Source: Exilibacterium sp. (GTDB taxonomy: Bacteria; Pseudomonadota; Gammaproteobacteria; Pseudomonadales; Cellvibrionaceae). Taken from it: a DNA stretch of 52,425 nt. Location of the stretch: positions 1-52,425 of the forward strand of contig JANQMH010000120.1 of assembly GCA_028280195.1 (NCBI GenBank), given 5' to 3'. Below the pieces are notes generated by a model. The model saw nothing but the letters and a program-made list of their open reading frames with translations. It made no database searches and was not told where the DNA came from. The position numbers and the translations under genes were made by a program. Shown piece by piece: positions 41,814 through 51,699 of this stretch (positions within the stretch are counted from its first letter, which is position 1; each line of letters opens with the position of its first letter).

Positions 41814-43589
41814 TCAAGGTCTTGCCAGATTGAACATCGGCTCCAGCTCCTCGATATTGACGACGCGGTTGCGGCCCTGCTCCTTGGCGTAGTAGAGCGC
41901 CCGGTCGGCGGCATCGAGCAACTGCGAGACACTGGAAACCACGCCGTTTTCGGCGCAGGCCACACCAATGCTGATGGTTACCTGCTCGGAGTCCCCGCTT
42001 TTCTGTTCCACCTGCGCACGCAGCCGCTCAGCCAGGGTCATGGCCTCGCGGCATCGGGTGCGCGGCAAAATCACGGCAAATTCCTCACCGCCAAAGCGGC
42101 AGGGAATATTTGGCTTGCGCACGTTCGAACCCAGTAGACCACCGACCATTTTCAATACGTCGTCGCCCTTGGCATGGCCAAAGCGATCGTTGAACTGTTT
42201 AAAATAATCGATATCGATCATCAGCAGCGACAGCGGCTGCTGATTGCGGTAGGCGCGGTGAAATTCGCTGCGCAGAATATCGTCGAATTCACGGCGGTTG
42301 GCCAGCGATGTGAGCGCATCGGTGCGGCTCTGGCGTTTGAGATCATTGACACGACTGCCGAGCGCCAGCGACAGCAATACCATCTCGATCAGAGAGCCGA
42401 TTTGAAAACCATTTTCAGTCAGAAAGGTGTGCGGCAGCAGACCAAAAATCTTCAGCATATAGACAATGACGCCGACGATCAGCGCCGACCAGGCCACCAT
42501 AAAGTAGCGCGCCGGTGCAAACCCCGCCAGCAGGCAGGTCACGCCCATGGCTAAAATCAGCGGCATCTCCAGCATGGTAATAATCGACAGCGCCACAATC
42601 ATAAACGAATAAGGGAATACCATGGCGCCGCAGAGACTGACAAAAACCACTGCCAGCAGCGCCACGGCTATTTTATCCAGGCGCGGAGAAAAAGAGCCGA
42701 TCGACAATATCTTGCGGGAAAACTGCAGCGCCCAGAACAGCGACAGCGCCAGCAGCACCACCAGGCTCTGATTGCCCCAGCCGGGATAATCGGGCCACAG
42801 AAACTGAAAGGTCAAACCATTGTGACAGCCCATGTAGAGCCCGTAACTCACCACATACAGCAGGTAGTAGAGAAATACCCGATCGCGCACGGCGATGAAA
42901 ATAAACAGGTTGTAGATCACCAGCACCAGGAAACCGCCGTAATAGAGCCCGTAGGCGAGCTGCTCCCGGCTCAGCGCCTTGATCAGTTTGATCGGCGTGT
43001 AAAGCGACAGGGAAATATCGGTCGGGCCCTCGGTCTCGTAGCGCAGGTAATGCACGGTGCTGCTCTGCGGCGGCAGCGTCATGCGAAACAGAAAATCCCT
43101 GTGTTCGATATCGCGCTCGCGAAACGGCCGCATATCGCCGGTGCGGTGCAGGCGCCAGCTGCCGTCGGCCCGGGCCTGCCAGAGATCGATATAGTCGATC
43201 AGCGGATAATGCTGCCGCAGAATCACATCCAAAGGCTCCGCGGCGCTGTTGACCAGCGTCAGTTTCACCCACCAGGCGGACTTGGTATAGCCGATATTGG
43301 GGGAGATGGATGCCGGCGCCGCAAAGCCCCCTTCACGACCCAGGCGGCTGATATCGTTAATGGTAAGTGTGGCCGACTTGTCTTCCAGCAACTGGATATG
43401 ATCGAGCAGCTTGAGGCCCTGCATATTGTCACGCACCGCAAACGCCGCTTTTTCGGCGTCACCGGCAACGATCTGAGCCGCGCCGGCAGAGCTGCACAAG
43501 GTCCATCCGAAGTAGGCCAGCACCCGCACTGCCACAACAACATGCAACTTTGTAGTGCACACCCAGGACCACACTAGATCGGTTTTCAT
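41814..43589 (-). CDS. 7TMR-DISM diguanylate cyclase, copy 1
   Basis: 591 residues from the ATG at 43589. Order: signal/anchor helix, periplasmic 7TMR-DISMED2 sensor (about 50-200; YPLIDYIDLWQARADGSW, ERDIEHRDFLF), seven-helix 7TMR-DISM membrane region (about 210-415), then GGDEF with signature GGEEF. The I-site position reads RKPN, so feedback inhibition is probably lost. It should make c-di-GMP in response to a periplasmic ligand, possibly a sugar given the jelly-roll sensor. The open frame extends 41 codons upstream without a good ribosome binding site. Paralogous to the gene at 45637-47358. Confidence 0.9.
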   Translation of the reverse strand: MKTDLVWSWVCTTKLHVVVAVRVLAYFGWTLCSSAGAAQIVAGDAEKAAFAVRDNMQGLKLLDHIQLLEDKSATLTINDISRLGREGGFAAPASISPNIGYTKSAWWVKLTLVNSAAEPLDVILRQHYPLIDYIDLWQARADGSWRLHRTGDMRPFRERDIEHRDFLFRMTLPPQSSTVHYLRYETEGPTDISLSLYTPIKLIKALSREQLAYGLYYGGFLVLVIYNLFIFIAVRDRVFLYYLLYVVSYGLYMGCHNGLTFQFLWPDYPGWGNQSLVVLLALSLFWALQFSRKILSIGSFSPRLDKIAVALLAVVFVSLCGAMVFPYSFMIVALSIITMLEMPLILAMGVTCLLAGFAPARYFMVAWSALIVGVIVYMLKIFGLLPHTFLTENGFQIGSLIEMVLLSLALGSRVNDLKRQSRTDALTSLANRREFDDILRSEFHRAYRNQQPLSLLMIDIDYFKQFNDRFGHAKGDDVLKMVGGLLGSNVRKPNIPCRFGGEEFAVILPRTRCREAMTLAERLRAQVEQKSGDSEQVTISIGVACAENGVVSSVSQLLDAADRALYYAKEQGRNRVVNIEELEPMFNLARP

Positions 43590-43854
43590 CAATGCCCGAA
43601 TACCTGCGGTTGTCAGACCGCAATCTCTGTTGTTGCCGGCGCGGTCTCCACAAGCTGACCGGCCTGTTTTTCTGCGCGTATTATAGAGATGGCCAATAAA
43701 AAAGTCCGGCACATTGTTGCACCGCTCTTTAGCGGGGTCAAACCGCAGGCGCGTCAGCCCCGGGCGATGATAAAAATATTGCTAAATTCAATGTCAGCGA
43801 TTAGTTTATGGCCCTGAGCGAACAGGCGACAAGAAGATAAAGGCCGATACTTTT

Positions 43855-45603
43855 ATGTTTCCATATCCACAGATCAGGCGCACGGCTCGGCAATACCGCA
43901 ACGCCGGGGTAGCGCGCGCGCAAACATCCGCGGCGGGCGAGCTGCAGGCCGGCGGAATTACGCGCCAATCCGCTATCGCGATAATTGCGCTGCTGCTGCC
44001 GGCCGCACTGCTCAGTGCCTGCGGCACCACGGAAAACAATATTCAGACCGGCGATATCGTCCTCGGTACCAGCGATGTGGTGGCACTGGAACAGGGTTGG
44101 AGTGAAGAGATACAGGACCGGGTGTGGTTCAGTTCTTTTGGCTCGCGGCTGATTCCCTACCACTGGTTTCTCAAACTCGAACAGGCTGACAGTAAAGACC
44201 TGTTCCGCGACAATCGCCACCTGGACCGGCTGGGTTTTTTGATTCAGGCGCCCAGCCCCCACAATCCCGACGGCCTGCCAGTGGGATTTGCACGCGACAG
44301 CGGCGGCGATGAGTCGTGGGTGGGGCTGACCTGCGCCGCCTGTCACACCGGCGAGGTGCGGGCAAACGGGCGCAAAATACGCATAAGCGGCGGAGCGGCG
44401 CTGATCAACTTTACCGAACTCGAAACCGGATTGATTGCGGCGCTTAAATCAACCATCGACGATAAAACCAAACTGCAGCGCTTTGCCCGCGCGCTCGGCG
44501 GCGAGCCAGAGCATCAGCTGCGCCGGGACATGCAGTCGCAACTGCAGCGGCTCGAGCGCCTGCACATTACCAACCGCACCGAATACCCATATGGCCATGG
44601 CCGCCTGGATGCCTTCGGTCATATCTTCAATGCGGTCGCCGCAATCGCGCTGGACATGCCCGCCAACGCCCGTCCGCCCGATGCGCCGGTCAGTTTTCCG
44701 GTATTGTGGAGGGCCCCGCATCTGGACGTAGTGCAATGGAACGGCTCGGCGCCCAACGCCGGTCCCGGGCCGCTGTTCCAAAACGTGATTACCGCGCTGG
44801 CGGTATACGGCAGTATCGACATCGGCGGGCGCAGCGGCCGTTTTGGCTATCCGTCCTCTGTGGACATCACCAATCTCGGATTCCTGCAGCAGCAGCTGTA
44901 CCGGCTCAAGTCGCCGCAGTGGCCGGAAGACATCCTCGGCAGGCTCGACAAAACGCGCATGGCCAGAGGACGGCAGCTCTACGATCAACACTGCATTGCC
45001 TGCCACACAGTAATCGACCGTGATGACGGCGAGATAAAAATCAGAGCCGTGCTCACGCCGGTAAACGAGGTGGGTACCGACCCGCGCATGGCGTATAATT
45101 TTATCAACGCCAGCGTGGCCGCCGGCGCGTTTGCAGGGCGGCGCGAGGCCATCTATGCCGGCGAGAAAATCGCCGCTGACACCAGCGCTCTGGACATGGT
45201 GGTGCACGCCGCCACCGGCGCCGTCGTCAGGCAGCCATTCAGCGCAATTCGCGCGGCTGTGCGCGGTTATGGCAGCGTCTATAAAAATGAAAACAGGCAG
45301 CCGCCGGACTACTACAAAGCCCGCCCTCTCGACGGCATCTGGACCTCCGCGCCCTATCTGCACAACGGTTCCGTGCCCAGTCTCTATGAAATACTGCTGC
45401 CGCCGTCACAGCGCAGCGAGACATTCCATGTCGGCAACCGCGAGCTGGATATCGACAAAGTCGGCCTGGCGACCACGGCCAGCGAAAGGGCTTCTCTGTT
45501 TGATACCCGCTTGCCGGGCAATGCCAATAGCGGCCATTTGTACGGCGTCGGCCTGAGCCCCGAACAGCGCCTGGATCTGCTGGAGTATCTGAAGAGCCTT
45601 TAG
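43855..45603 (+). CDS. Di-heme c-type cytochrome lipoprotein, RoxA/peroxidase-like
   Basis: 582 residues. A hydrophobic segment ending in lipobox LLSAC (Cys56) suggests an outer-membrane or periplasmic lipoprotein, though the 35 residues before it are unusually long. Two haem sites: Cys160-x2-Cys163-His164 (CAACH) and Cys380-x2-Cys383-His384 (CIACH). QDRVWFSSFGSRLIPYHWFLKLE and LPVGFA are typical of the RoxA/di-haem peroxidase-like family. RoxA cleaves polyisoprene with O2; others are peroxidases; the reaction here is unknown. It is flanked on both sides by minus-strand diguanylate cyclases. Confidence 0.85.
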   Translation: MFPYPQIRRTARQYRNAGVARAQTSAAGELQAGGITRQSAIAIIALLLPAALLSACGTTENNIQTGDIVLGTSDVVALEQGWSEEIQDRVWFSSFGSRLIPYHWFLKLEQADSKDLFRDNRHLDRLGFLIQAPSPHNPDGLPVGFARDSGGDESWVGLTCAACHTGEVRANGRKIRISGGAALINFTELETGLIAALKSTIDDKTKLQRFARALGGEPEHQLRRDMQSQLQRLERLHITNRTEYPYGHGRLDAFGHIFNAVAAIALDMPANARPPDAPVSFPVLWRAPHLDVVQWNGSAPNAGPGPLFQNVITALAVYGSIDIGGRSGRFGYPSSVDITNLGFLQQQLYRLKSPQWPEDILGRLDKTRMARGRQLYDQHCIACHTVIDRDDGEIKIRAVLTPVNEVGTDPRMAYNFINASVAAGAFAGRREAIYAGEKIAADTSALDMVVHAATGAVVRQPFSAIRAAVRGYGSVYKNENRQPPDYYKARPLDGIWTSAPYLHNGSVPSLYEILLPPSQRSETFHVGNRELDIDKVGLATTASERASLFDTRLPGNANSGHLYGVGLSPEQRLDLLEYLKSL

Positions 45604-45636
45604 CCAAAAAAACCTTCAGCCTGCGAAACCTCTTGA

Positions 45637-47358
45637 CTAAGGACTGGCCGCCGGCGCCAGCGTCCGGTCGAAGCGCACCACACAATTTCGCCCCATGGCC
45701 TTGGCCTGGTAAAGTGCGCTATCGGCAGCGTGCAGCAATGACTCCATGGTATCGACACCGGCATGATCCAGCGTCGCCAGGCCCCCACTGATGGTAATAC
45801 CCTCATACCTGTCGAATTCACCGGCAACTTTTTTTCTCAGCCGCTCGCCCAAAGCGGCCGCATCGCTGTGATTGGTGCGGGGCAACAGTACCGCAAACTC
45901 CTCGCCACCAAAGCGAAAAGGCAATGCGGGTTTGCGTATTGAGCCGCTCAGAATATTGCCAATGACTTTCAGAATTTTGTCGCCCTCGGCATGGCCAAAC
46001 CGATCATTGAGCCGCTTGAAGTGGTCGACATCCAGCAGCAATAGAGTCAGCGGCTGGCTCAGACGCCGGGCCCGCTTGAATTCGTGCAGCAGCATTTCAT
46101 CAAACTGGCGGCGGTTGAACAGCCGCGTCAAGGCATCGGTGCGGCTTTCAATCCGAAATACGCGAAAACGGCTGCCCAGCGCCAGGGACAGTATCAACAT
46201 TTCCACCAGCGAACCTATCTGTGAGCTGTGCTGGGTGAAAACATTGTGCGGCAAAAAACCGAACGACTTTAACAGGTAGACACCGATACCAATCAGTAGA
46301 GCCAGCCAGGCGGCCAAAAAATAGAACGCCGCGGCATACCCGGACAGCACCCGCACGACAACTATCCACAACACCAGCAGCGCCGTCGCCAGCGCGAGTA
46401 GCGAAACGCTTACCACCTGGGTCGCATAAGGCAGCCAGAAAATCACCGGCAGGGCGCATGCAAACGACACCATGGCGATTCTTAACAGACTGTCGAGCCG
46501 CGGTGCGTAGTCCCGCAGCTCCAGTATGCCGCGCGAGAACTGCAACACGGCCACAATGGCGAGGATGGCGAAAACACTCACACTTCGATTGGCCCAGTCC
46601 GGGCTGTCGGGCCACAGGAACTGGAAGGCGAAGCCGGAATGAATGGCAATATTCACTACCGTAAAAGAAAGGTAGGCCAGGTAGTATAAAAAGACCTTGT
46701 CCCTGACGATAAAGAAAATAAACAGGTTATAGGCGATCAGCACCAGATAGGCCCCATAGGCCAGGCCGTGCAGCAGCTGTTCGGCACTCAATGCCTGCAG
46801 CAGATTTTCCGGGGTAAACAGCTGCAAACCGATATTGATCGGGCCGGCTGAGCGAAAGCTCAGATAATAGGTGGCGCTGGTTTTGGCGGGTACATCGAGG
46901 ATAAACAGAAAGTCGCGATGCTCGATATCGCGCTGGCGAAAAGGCAGCCGATCGCCACTGCGGCGCTGCCGCCACCGCCCGGTTTCGTCCTGCTGCCACA
47001 GTTCTATATAGTCAATCAGCGGGTAGTCCTGGCGCAGCAGATAGGTCGCTGCCGTATTACCGGTATTAACCAGGCTGAAGCGCACCCACCACACCGAGTC
47101 GCTGAAGCCGGCATTCAGCGCTCTCGGCCCGAAAGGGCGGAAAGCGCCCGACGGCGCTGACTGCTCCCGCACCTGGGCAAATGTCAGCTGCCCCGACCTG
47201 TCCTCGAGCAAGTCCATATACGGCGCCAGCGGCTGGGCGTGTAAGCCGGTATGCAGGTAAAGCGGATTTGCAACCGATTGCGATAGCGCGGGCATGGCGA
47301 TAAAGGCAAAAAAGGCGATCGCGGCGACCCCGACCCAGGGCGCGGGCGCCGCCGTCAT
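45637..47358 (-). CDS. 7TMR-DISM diguanylate cyclase, copy 2
   Basis: 573 residues, same order as copy 1: signal peptide (cleavage after ALSQS), 7TMR-DISMED2 sensor (LLEDRSGQLTFAQV, YPLIDYIELWQQ, QRDIEHRDFLF), seven helices, GGDEF with GGEEF. The I-site position reads RKPA, again degenerate. Many stretches are identical or near-identical to copy 1 (RDIEHRDFLF, FQFLWPD, SRTDALT), showing a duplication. It is convergent with the di-haem cytochrome gene, 33 bases apart. Confidence 0.92.
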   Translation of the reverse strand: MTAAPAPWVGVAAIAFFAFIAMPALSQSVANPLYLHTGLHAQPLAPYMDLLEDRSGQLTFAQVREQSAPSGAFRPFGPRALNAGFSDSVWWVRFSLVNTGNTAATYLLRQDYPLIDYIELWQQDETGRWRQRRSGDRLPFRQRDIEHRDFLFILDVPAKTSATYYLSFRSAGPINIGLQLFTPENLLQALSAEQLLHGLAYGAYLVLIAYNLFIFFIVRDKVFLYYLAYLSFTVVNIAIHSGFAFQFLWPDSPDWANRSVSVFAILAIVAVLQFSRGILELRDYAPRLDSLLRIAMVSFACALPVIFWLPYATQVVSVSLLALATALLVLWIVVVRVLSGYAAAFYFLAAWLALLIGIGVYLLKSFGFLPHNVFTQHSSQIGSLVEMLILSLALGSRFRVFRIESRTDALTRLFNRRQFDEMLLHEFKRARRLSQPLTLLLLDVDHFKRLNDRFGHAEGDKILKVIGNILSGSIRKPALPFRFGGEEFAVLLPRTNHSDAAALGERLRKKVAGEFDRYEGITISGGLATLDHAGVDTMESLLHAADSALYQAKAMGRNCVVRFDRTLAPAASP

Positions 47359-47544
47359 CGAACCCTCGAAATCCGCCCTGCAGGCTGCCTTTCAAACAAG
47401 GCACACCCTCCCGGGAGCGGACTCGAGCTGCCTTCCAGGCTTAGCGCTAGTTGCAAGCATTAGCATAAAGCAGAGGTGGACGCCGGACTTTGGATACCGA
47501 GCGATTATAGAGAGCGCAGCCGCGTTAGAGAAGGGTCTTGCCCC

Positions 47545-47928
47545 TCAGCCAGGCTCTCTTTGCAGGCCCACTCCCTGAAAATAGGCGCACAAAGCCACCA
47601 CGGCGGCAACGGCGGTCAGCAGCAGATGGCCGCTGAGCGCCAGGCGCTCGCTGAGCAGCAGCATCGCCACCGGTGTGGCAGCCACCCAACCCCAGTCCGC
47701 CCAGGTAATCAGCCGCGCCTGCAGCGGCGCCACCGTTGTGCGACTGGCCACCCATAGCAGCTGGGCGGCAAACAGCAAAAGCCCGGCGCCGATCACCTGC
47801 AGCGGCAACGTGGGAATATCCCCCAGCAGCGCCGCCACGGTCGCCGGCAACAGCAGCAGTTCAAGGCCGCACACCAGCGAAAACAGTGCGTTGGCGCACA
47901 GAGCTTTGCGCAAGGTCGTTTTAAACAT
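47545..47928 (-). CDS. Small four-helix membrane protein
   Basis: 127 residues with four hydrophobic segments (about 10-30, 42-60, 75-95, 100-118) and a basic N-terminus. ATG at 47928 follows GAGGA; the longer frame to 48048 would cross the promoter region. It resembles uncharacterised small integral membrane proteins that sit next to XRE/MmyB-type regulators. Divergent from such a regulator and sharing 123 bases with a candidate operator. Function unknown. Confidence 0.75.
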   Translation of the reverse strand: MFKTTLRKALCANALFSLVCGLELLLLPATVAALLGDIPTLPLQVIGAGLLLFAAQLLWVASRTTVAPLQARLITWADWGWVAATPVAMLLLSERLALSGHLLLTAVAAVVALCAYFQGVGLQREPG

Positions 47929-47992
47929 GGTTTTGTTCCTCGAGTCATTGATATGAACAGGCTTATACTCACCACAATGGGTAAGCGACACA

Positions 47993-48009
47993 ATTACCCC
48001 TGAGGTAAT
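47993..48009. promoter_or_regulatory. Inverted-repeat candidate operator
   Basis: ATTACC-CCTGA-GGTAAT, perfect 6-bp arms with a 5-base spacer, between the divergent membrane-protein and XRE-regulator genes. A related TGGGTAAG lies 12 bases to the left. Likely bound by the adjacent regulator. Confidence 0.5.
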
Positions 48010-48051
48010 GGCAAATGCGTACAAGCTGAGGCAGGCTGGAGGAAGCAATCG

Positions 48052-48852
48052 ATGGGGGCAGGCTTGTTACTGAAGGAATACCGGCAGATGCGTAAACTCA
48101 GTCAGCTGCAGCTGTCGCTGGAAACAGAGGTATCGGCGCGCCATATCAGCTTTCTCGAGACCGGCCGCAGCCGGCCCAGCCGCGATATTCTGCTGCGCCT
48201 GGCCGACGGCCTGGCGCTGTCACTGCGCGATACGAATCTGCTGCTGGCCAGCGCCGGCTACACCCCTCTCTACCCGCAGCGTTCCCTGGAGGACCCGGCT
48301 ATGGCGCCGGTGCGCGAAGCGCTGCAGTTCGTGTTGCAAAACCACGCTCCCTACCCGGCCGTGGTCATGGACGGTGACTGGAACCTGCTGATGGCCAACG
48401 AGCCCCAGTTACAGCTCACCGCCCGCCTGATGGCAGCGCAGCCCGAGTGGCCCGATACCGGCAATGTCCTGGAGCTGCTACTCGACCCCAACGGCTATCG
48501 CCCCTTCGTGCGCAACTGGGAGCAGATAACCCGCCTGCTATTGCGCCGCCGCCAGAGAGAGGAGGCATTTAACCCGCCGCCGCCGGGGCAGAGCCTGTTG
48601 CAGCGCCTGCTGCGCTATCCGCAACTGCCCGACTGGCGCCAGCGCAACCACGACGAACTGGCCATGCCCATGCTGGCTCTGGAACTGCTGGTGGACGGCC
48701 GGCAGCTGAATTTTTTTTCCAGTATTGCCACCTTCGGAACCGCCGTGGATGTGACCTTACAGAGCTTGAGAATTGAAAGTTACTTTCCCGCCGACCAAAG
48801 CACCGCACGCTGTTTTGGAGAATACGCGCGTCACCTGCCGGACAATGAGTGA
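48052..48852 (+). CDS. XRE-family regulator with MmyB-like ligand domain
   Basis: 266 residues: N-terminal helix-turn-helix of the Cro/C1 type (LSQLQLSLETEVSARHISFLETGRSRPS, about 16-43), and a C-terminal MmyB-like (PAS-related) domain (PAVVMDGDWNLLMANEP, then ELAMPMLALELLVDGRQLNFFSSIATFGTAVDVTLQSLRIESYFPAD). MmyB-type domains bind small hydrophobic ligands such as fatty acids. The divergent membrane gene is the probable target. Confidence 0.9.
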   Translation: MGAGLLLKEYRQMRKLSQLQLSLETEVSARHISFLETGRSRPSRDILLRLADGLALSLRDTNLLLASAGYTPLYPQRSLEDPAMAPVREALQFVLQNHAPYPAVVMDGDWNLLMANEPQLQLTARLMAAQPEWPDTGNVLELLLDPNGYRPFVRNWEQITRLLLRRRQREEAFNPPPPGQSLLQRLLRYPQLPDWRQRNHDELAMPMLALELLVDGRQLNFFSSIATFGTAVDVTLQSLRIESYFPADQSTARCFGEYARHLPDNE

Positions 48853-49083
48853 GCGTCAATCAATCCTTATCCGGGAACCAGACATCAACAGGCCCTAGCA
48901 TGGCGGTAAGTTTACCGGCGCACTTTATATCCGGTTTGTGTAAATCAACAATGGGGGTATAGAATCACAGTTGGTTTGCGATAGCGCTTTGCAAGCACCG
49001 TATCGCCTGTGGCGATAAATACCCGCTTGGTGAAGGTTTGACCGACAGCATAAGGCGAAAGCACTGCCAGCCAGCCACCTCTG

Positions 49084-49833
49084 CTAGGCCCCGCCTACTT
49101 TCTTCAACCCTTCCACGAGATCAATCGGCAAGGGAAACACAATGGTATTGCTTTTGTCCCCGGCAATTTCCGTCAGCGTCTGCAGGTAGCGCAACTGTAA
49201 GGCCTGATTCTGCTTGGCCAGGGTATTGGCGGCACCCAGCAGTTTTTCCGCCGCCTCGAATTCGCCATCGGCGTGAATCACTTTGGCGCGCCGCTCGCGT
49301 TCCGCCTCGGCCTGCTTGGCAATGGCCCTGATCATACTCTCATCCAGGTCCACATGCTTGATTTCCACATTGGACACCTTGATACCCCAGGCATCAGTCT
49401 GCTGGTCGAGAATTGCCTGGATATCGGCGTTCAGGCGCTCGCGTCCAGCCAGCATATCGTCCAGTTCGTGCTGCCCCAGCACCGAGCGCAGGGTGGTCTG
49501 CGACAGCTGACTGGTGGCCTCGAGAAAGTTTTCCACCTGAATGATCGAACGCTCGGGATCGACCACGCGAAAATAGAGCACCGCATTGACCTTGACCGAT
49601 ACGTTGTCCAGCGATATCACATCCTGGGTCGGCACATCCATGACGACAGTGCGCAAATCAACCTTCACCATTTGCTGAATAACGGGAACCACGATAATCA
49701 AGCCGGGACCTTTGACTTTGTAGAAACGCCCGAGCATGAAAATGACGCCGCGCTCATATTCCCGCAAAATGCGAAACATGGAGAACAGAAACAGAACCAG
49801 CAAGGTGACCAAGGTAATGCCGAAATAGCTCAT
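49084..49833 (-). CDS. Slipin (SPFH/stomatin-like protein)
   Basis: 249 residues: one N-terminal membrane helix (about 4-20), SPFH/band-7 domain ([39 protein letters not shown]) and a C-terminal coiled coil ([27 protein letters not shown]). Slipins organise membrane microdomains and are substrates of the NfeD-family protease. The start overlaps the upstream nfeD stop by four bases, so the pair is translationally coupled. Confidence 0.94.
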   Translation of the reverse strand: MSYFGITLVTLLVLFLFSMFRILREYERGVIFMLGRFYKVKGPGLIIVVPVIQQMVKVDLRTVVMDVPTQDVISLDNVSVKVNAVLYFRVVDPERSIIQVENFLEATSQLSQTTLRSVLGQHELDDMLAGRERLNADIQAILDQQTDAWGIKVSNVEIKHVDLDESMIRAIAKQAEAERERRAKVIHADGEFEAAEKLLGAANTLAKQNQALQLRYLQTLTEIAGDKSNTIVFPLPIDLVEGLKKVGGA

Positions 49834-51230
49834 AAAGCCTGACCCTCCACTTTTTTCACATCGAGTATAACCCCCTCGGCGGCCTCTACCCGTATTGCAT
49901 CGCCCACCGCCAGCGGCCGATCACAGTTGACCTGCCACAATTCACCCTGCAGGCGCACCAGCACGGCACCGTGGCGCACCTGTTCCACATGGGCGAGCTG
50001 CCCCACCAGGGTCGACAGGCCGGTTACCACTTCACTGCGCCTGGCGCGCACCACCATGCCCAACAGCAATACCAGCAGAGCGGCGCTGGCGGCGCCGACG
50101 GCGAGAATAACCGGCAGGGCGATTTGATAACCGGGCAGGTCGGTATCCATGAGAATGATCGAGCCGATGATAAACGCGGCAATACCGCCAAAGCCGAGCA
50201 CGCCGAAACTCGGCGCAAAGGCCTCCGCCGCCATCAGCCCGGCGCCGACGATAATCAGCGCCACCCCCGCATAACTGACCGGCAATACCTGGAAGGCGTA
50301 CAGCGCCAGTAACAGGCAAATGGCGCCGACCACGCCCGGTACACCCATGCCGGGATTGGAGAACTCGAAGATCAGCCCGTAAATACCCACCAGCATCAGC
50401 ACATAGGCGACGTTGGGATCGGTGATAACGGCGAGAAACTCACTGCGCCAGTCAGGCTCCTGTTGCAGCAGGCGCGCCGACAGTGTATCCAGTTCGTAGT
50501 CGCTATCGCCCACGCCGACCACCCGGCCATTGACCGCCGTCAACAATTCATCCATATCCGCCGCCACGATATCGATCACTTGTTTCTGCAGCGCCTCCCG
50601 GGCCGACAGGCTTGCACCCTCGCGCACCGACTTGACCGCCCACTCGCTGTTGCGGCCGCGCAGCTGCGCCAGCCCTTCGATATAGGCGGCGGCGTCATTG
50701 ACAATCTTGCGCTCCATGGCGGTGGCCGGCTCGAATCTGCTGTCCGGCGGCTCATCGTCATCCTCTGGCGCCCGCTCTCGCGGCGCCGAGGGCAGAGGCC
50801 CAGGCGCACCGATCTGTACCGGCGTTGCCGCGCCGAGGTTGGTGGCCGGCGCCATGGCGGCGATATGGCAGGCATAGAGAATATAGGTACCGGCGCTGGC
50901 GGCACGGGCACCGCCCGGCGCCACATAGCCGATTACCGGTAGCGGTGAGGAGAGTACCGCCTGGACGATAGTGCGCATGGATTTGTCGAGCCCGCCGGGC
51001 GTGTCCATGCGCAGCACTACGGCATGGGCCCCGGCAGCGGCGGCGGCGTCGATACCGCGCACCACATAGTCCGCCGAGGCCGGCCCGATCACGCCATTGA
51101 TATCCAACAGCCAAATATCTTCAGTCTGCTGGGCCTCGAGCGGTGCCGCCGCCAGCAGCCAGCAGATCAGCAGCCACAGCGGCGGCGATCGCCGCCTCCA
51201 CCTGGCCAGCAATACATCTATATAACGCAT
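49830..51230 (-). CDS. NfeD family serine protease (long ClpP-class form)
   Basis: About 466 residues: signal peptide (cleavage after PLEAQ), periplasmic ClpP-like protease domain (MDTPGGL; catalytic serine in ARAASAG), a helical insertion rich in Asp/Pro/Glu (about 160-180), four to five transmembrane helices and a C-terminal OB-fold ([24 protein letters not shown]). NfeD1b proteins cleave slipins. The start at 51230 gives a good signal peptide. It is partner to the slipin gene. Confidence 0.93.
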   Translation of the reverse strand: MRYIDVLLARWRRRSPPLWLLICWLLAAAPLEAQQTEDIWLLDINGVIGPASADYVVRGIDAAAAAGAHAVVLRMDTPGGLDKSMRTIVQAVLSSPLPVIGYVAPGGARAASAGTYILYACHIAAMAPATNLGAATPVQIGAPGPLPSAPRERAPEDDDEPPDSRFEPATAMERKIVNDAAAYIEGLAQLRGRNSEWAVKSVREGASLSAREALQKQVIDIVAADMDELLTAVNGRVVGVGDSDYELDTLSARLLQQEPDWRSEFLAVITDPNVAYVLMLVGIYGLIFEFSNPGMGVPGVVGAICLLLALYAFQVLPVSYAGVALIIVGAGLMAAEAFAPSFGVLGFGGIAAFIIGSIILMDTDLPGYQIALPVILAVGAASAALLVLLLGMVVRARRSEVVTGLSTLVGQLAHVEQVRHGAVLVRLQGELWQVNCDRPLAVGDAIRVEAAEGVILDVKKVEGQAL

Positions 51231-51699
51231 AGACCATGCCGTCTCGACCAATCTCGCTGCAGTATACCAATGCCGGCGCGGGCTTAGATACCACAAATTT
51301 TCTGCTGCCGGGAAAATAGCGCAGCAATTGAACAACTGTTATAAGTACACAGATTTTTAAGCCTGATGGCGCTACCGGCAAAAAACCTCGCCGCCGCATG
51401 GCGGTGGGGCTGACAGCTGGATGGGTCTAAACTGTTCAAGCGCACAACGGTGCTCCGGGCCCCAGCACAGCACCGCCGGGCGCCGGTGCGACTTTGCTTT
51501 TATCGCCGGATAAGATCATAATCTCTGCGGGGCTGACTGGTGCCGGTAAAAAAACAAAGCCAGTTGATCGGGCCGACGCTGCCGAGAGCCTGCCCCACTG
51601 GCATGTGGTAAATGTGGTATGTCATCGCATAGCATGCAAATACACAGTATGTCATCAATTGAACAGCGCTATACGCAGACGCAGGTTTGGAGATTGCCA
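51231..51699. other. Region between nfeD and the solute-binding protein gene
   Basis: About 470 bases. No supported gene; open frames on both strands lack ribosome binding sites or are antisense to the flanking gene. It contains a minus-strand terminator-like hairpin (listed separately) and a repeated ATGTCATC (about 51619 and 51649). Confidence 0.4.
51380..51409 (-). terminator. Terminator-like hairpin reading toward nfeD
   Basis: On the minus strand: CCCCACCGCC, loop ATGC, GGCGGCGAGG, then six Ts. A 10-bp stem with two G-U pairs plus T-run is a convincing intrinsic terminator. Nothing encoded to its right runs on this strand, so it could be an attenuator in the nfeD leader (150 bases before the start). 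Confidence 0.5.
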
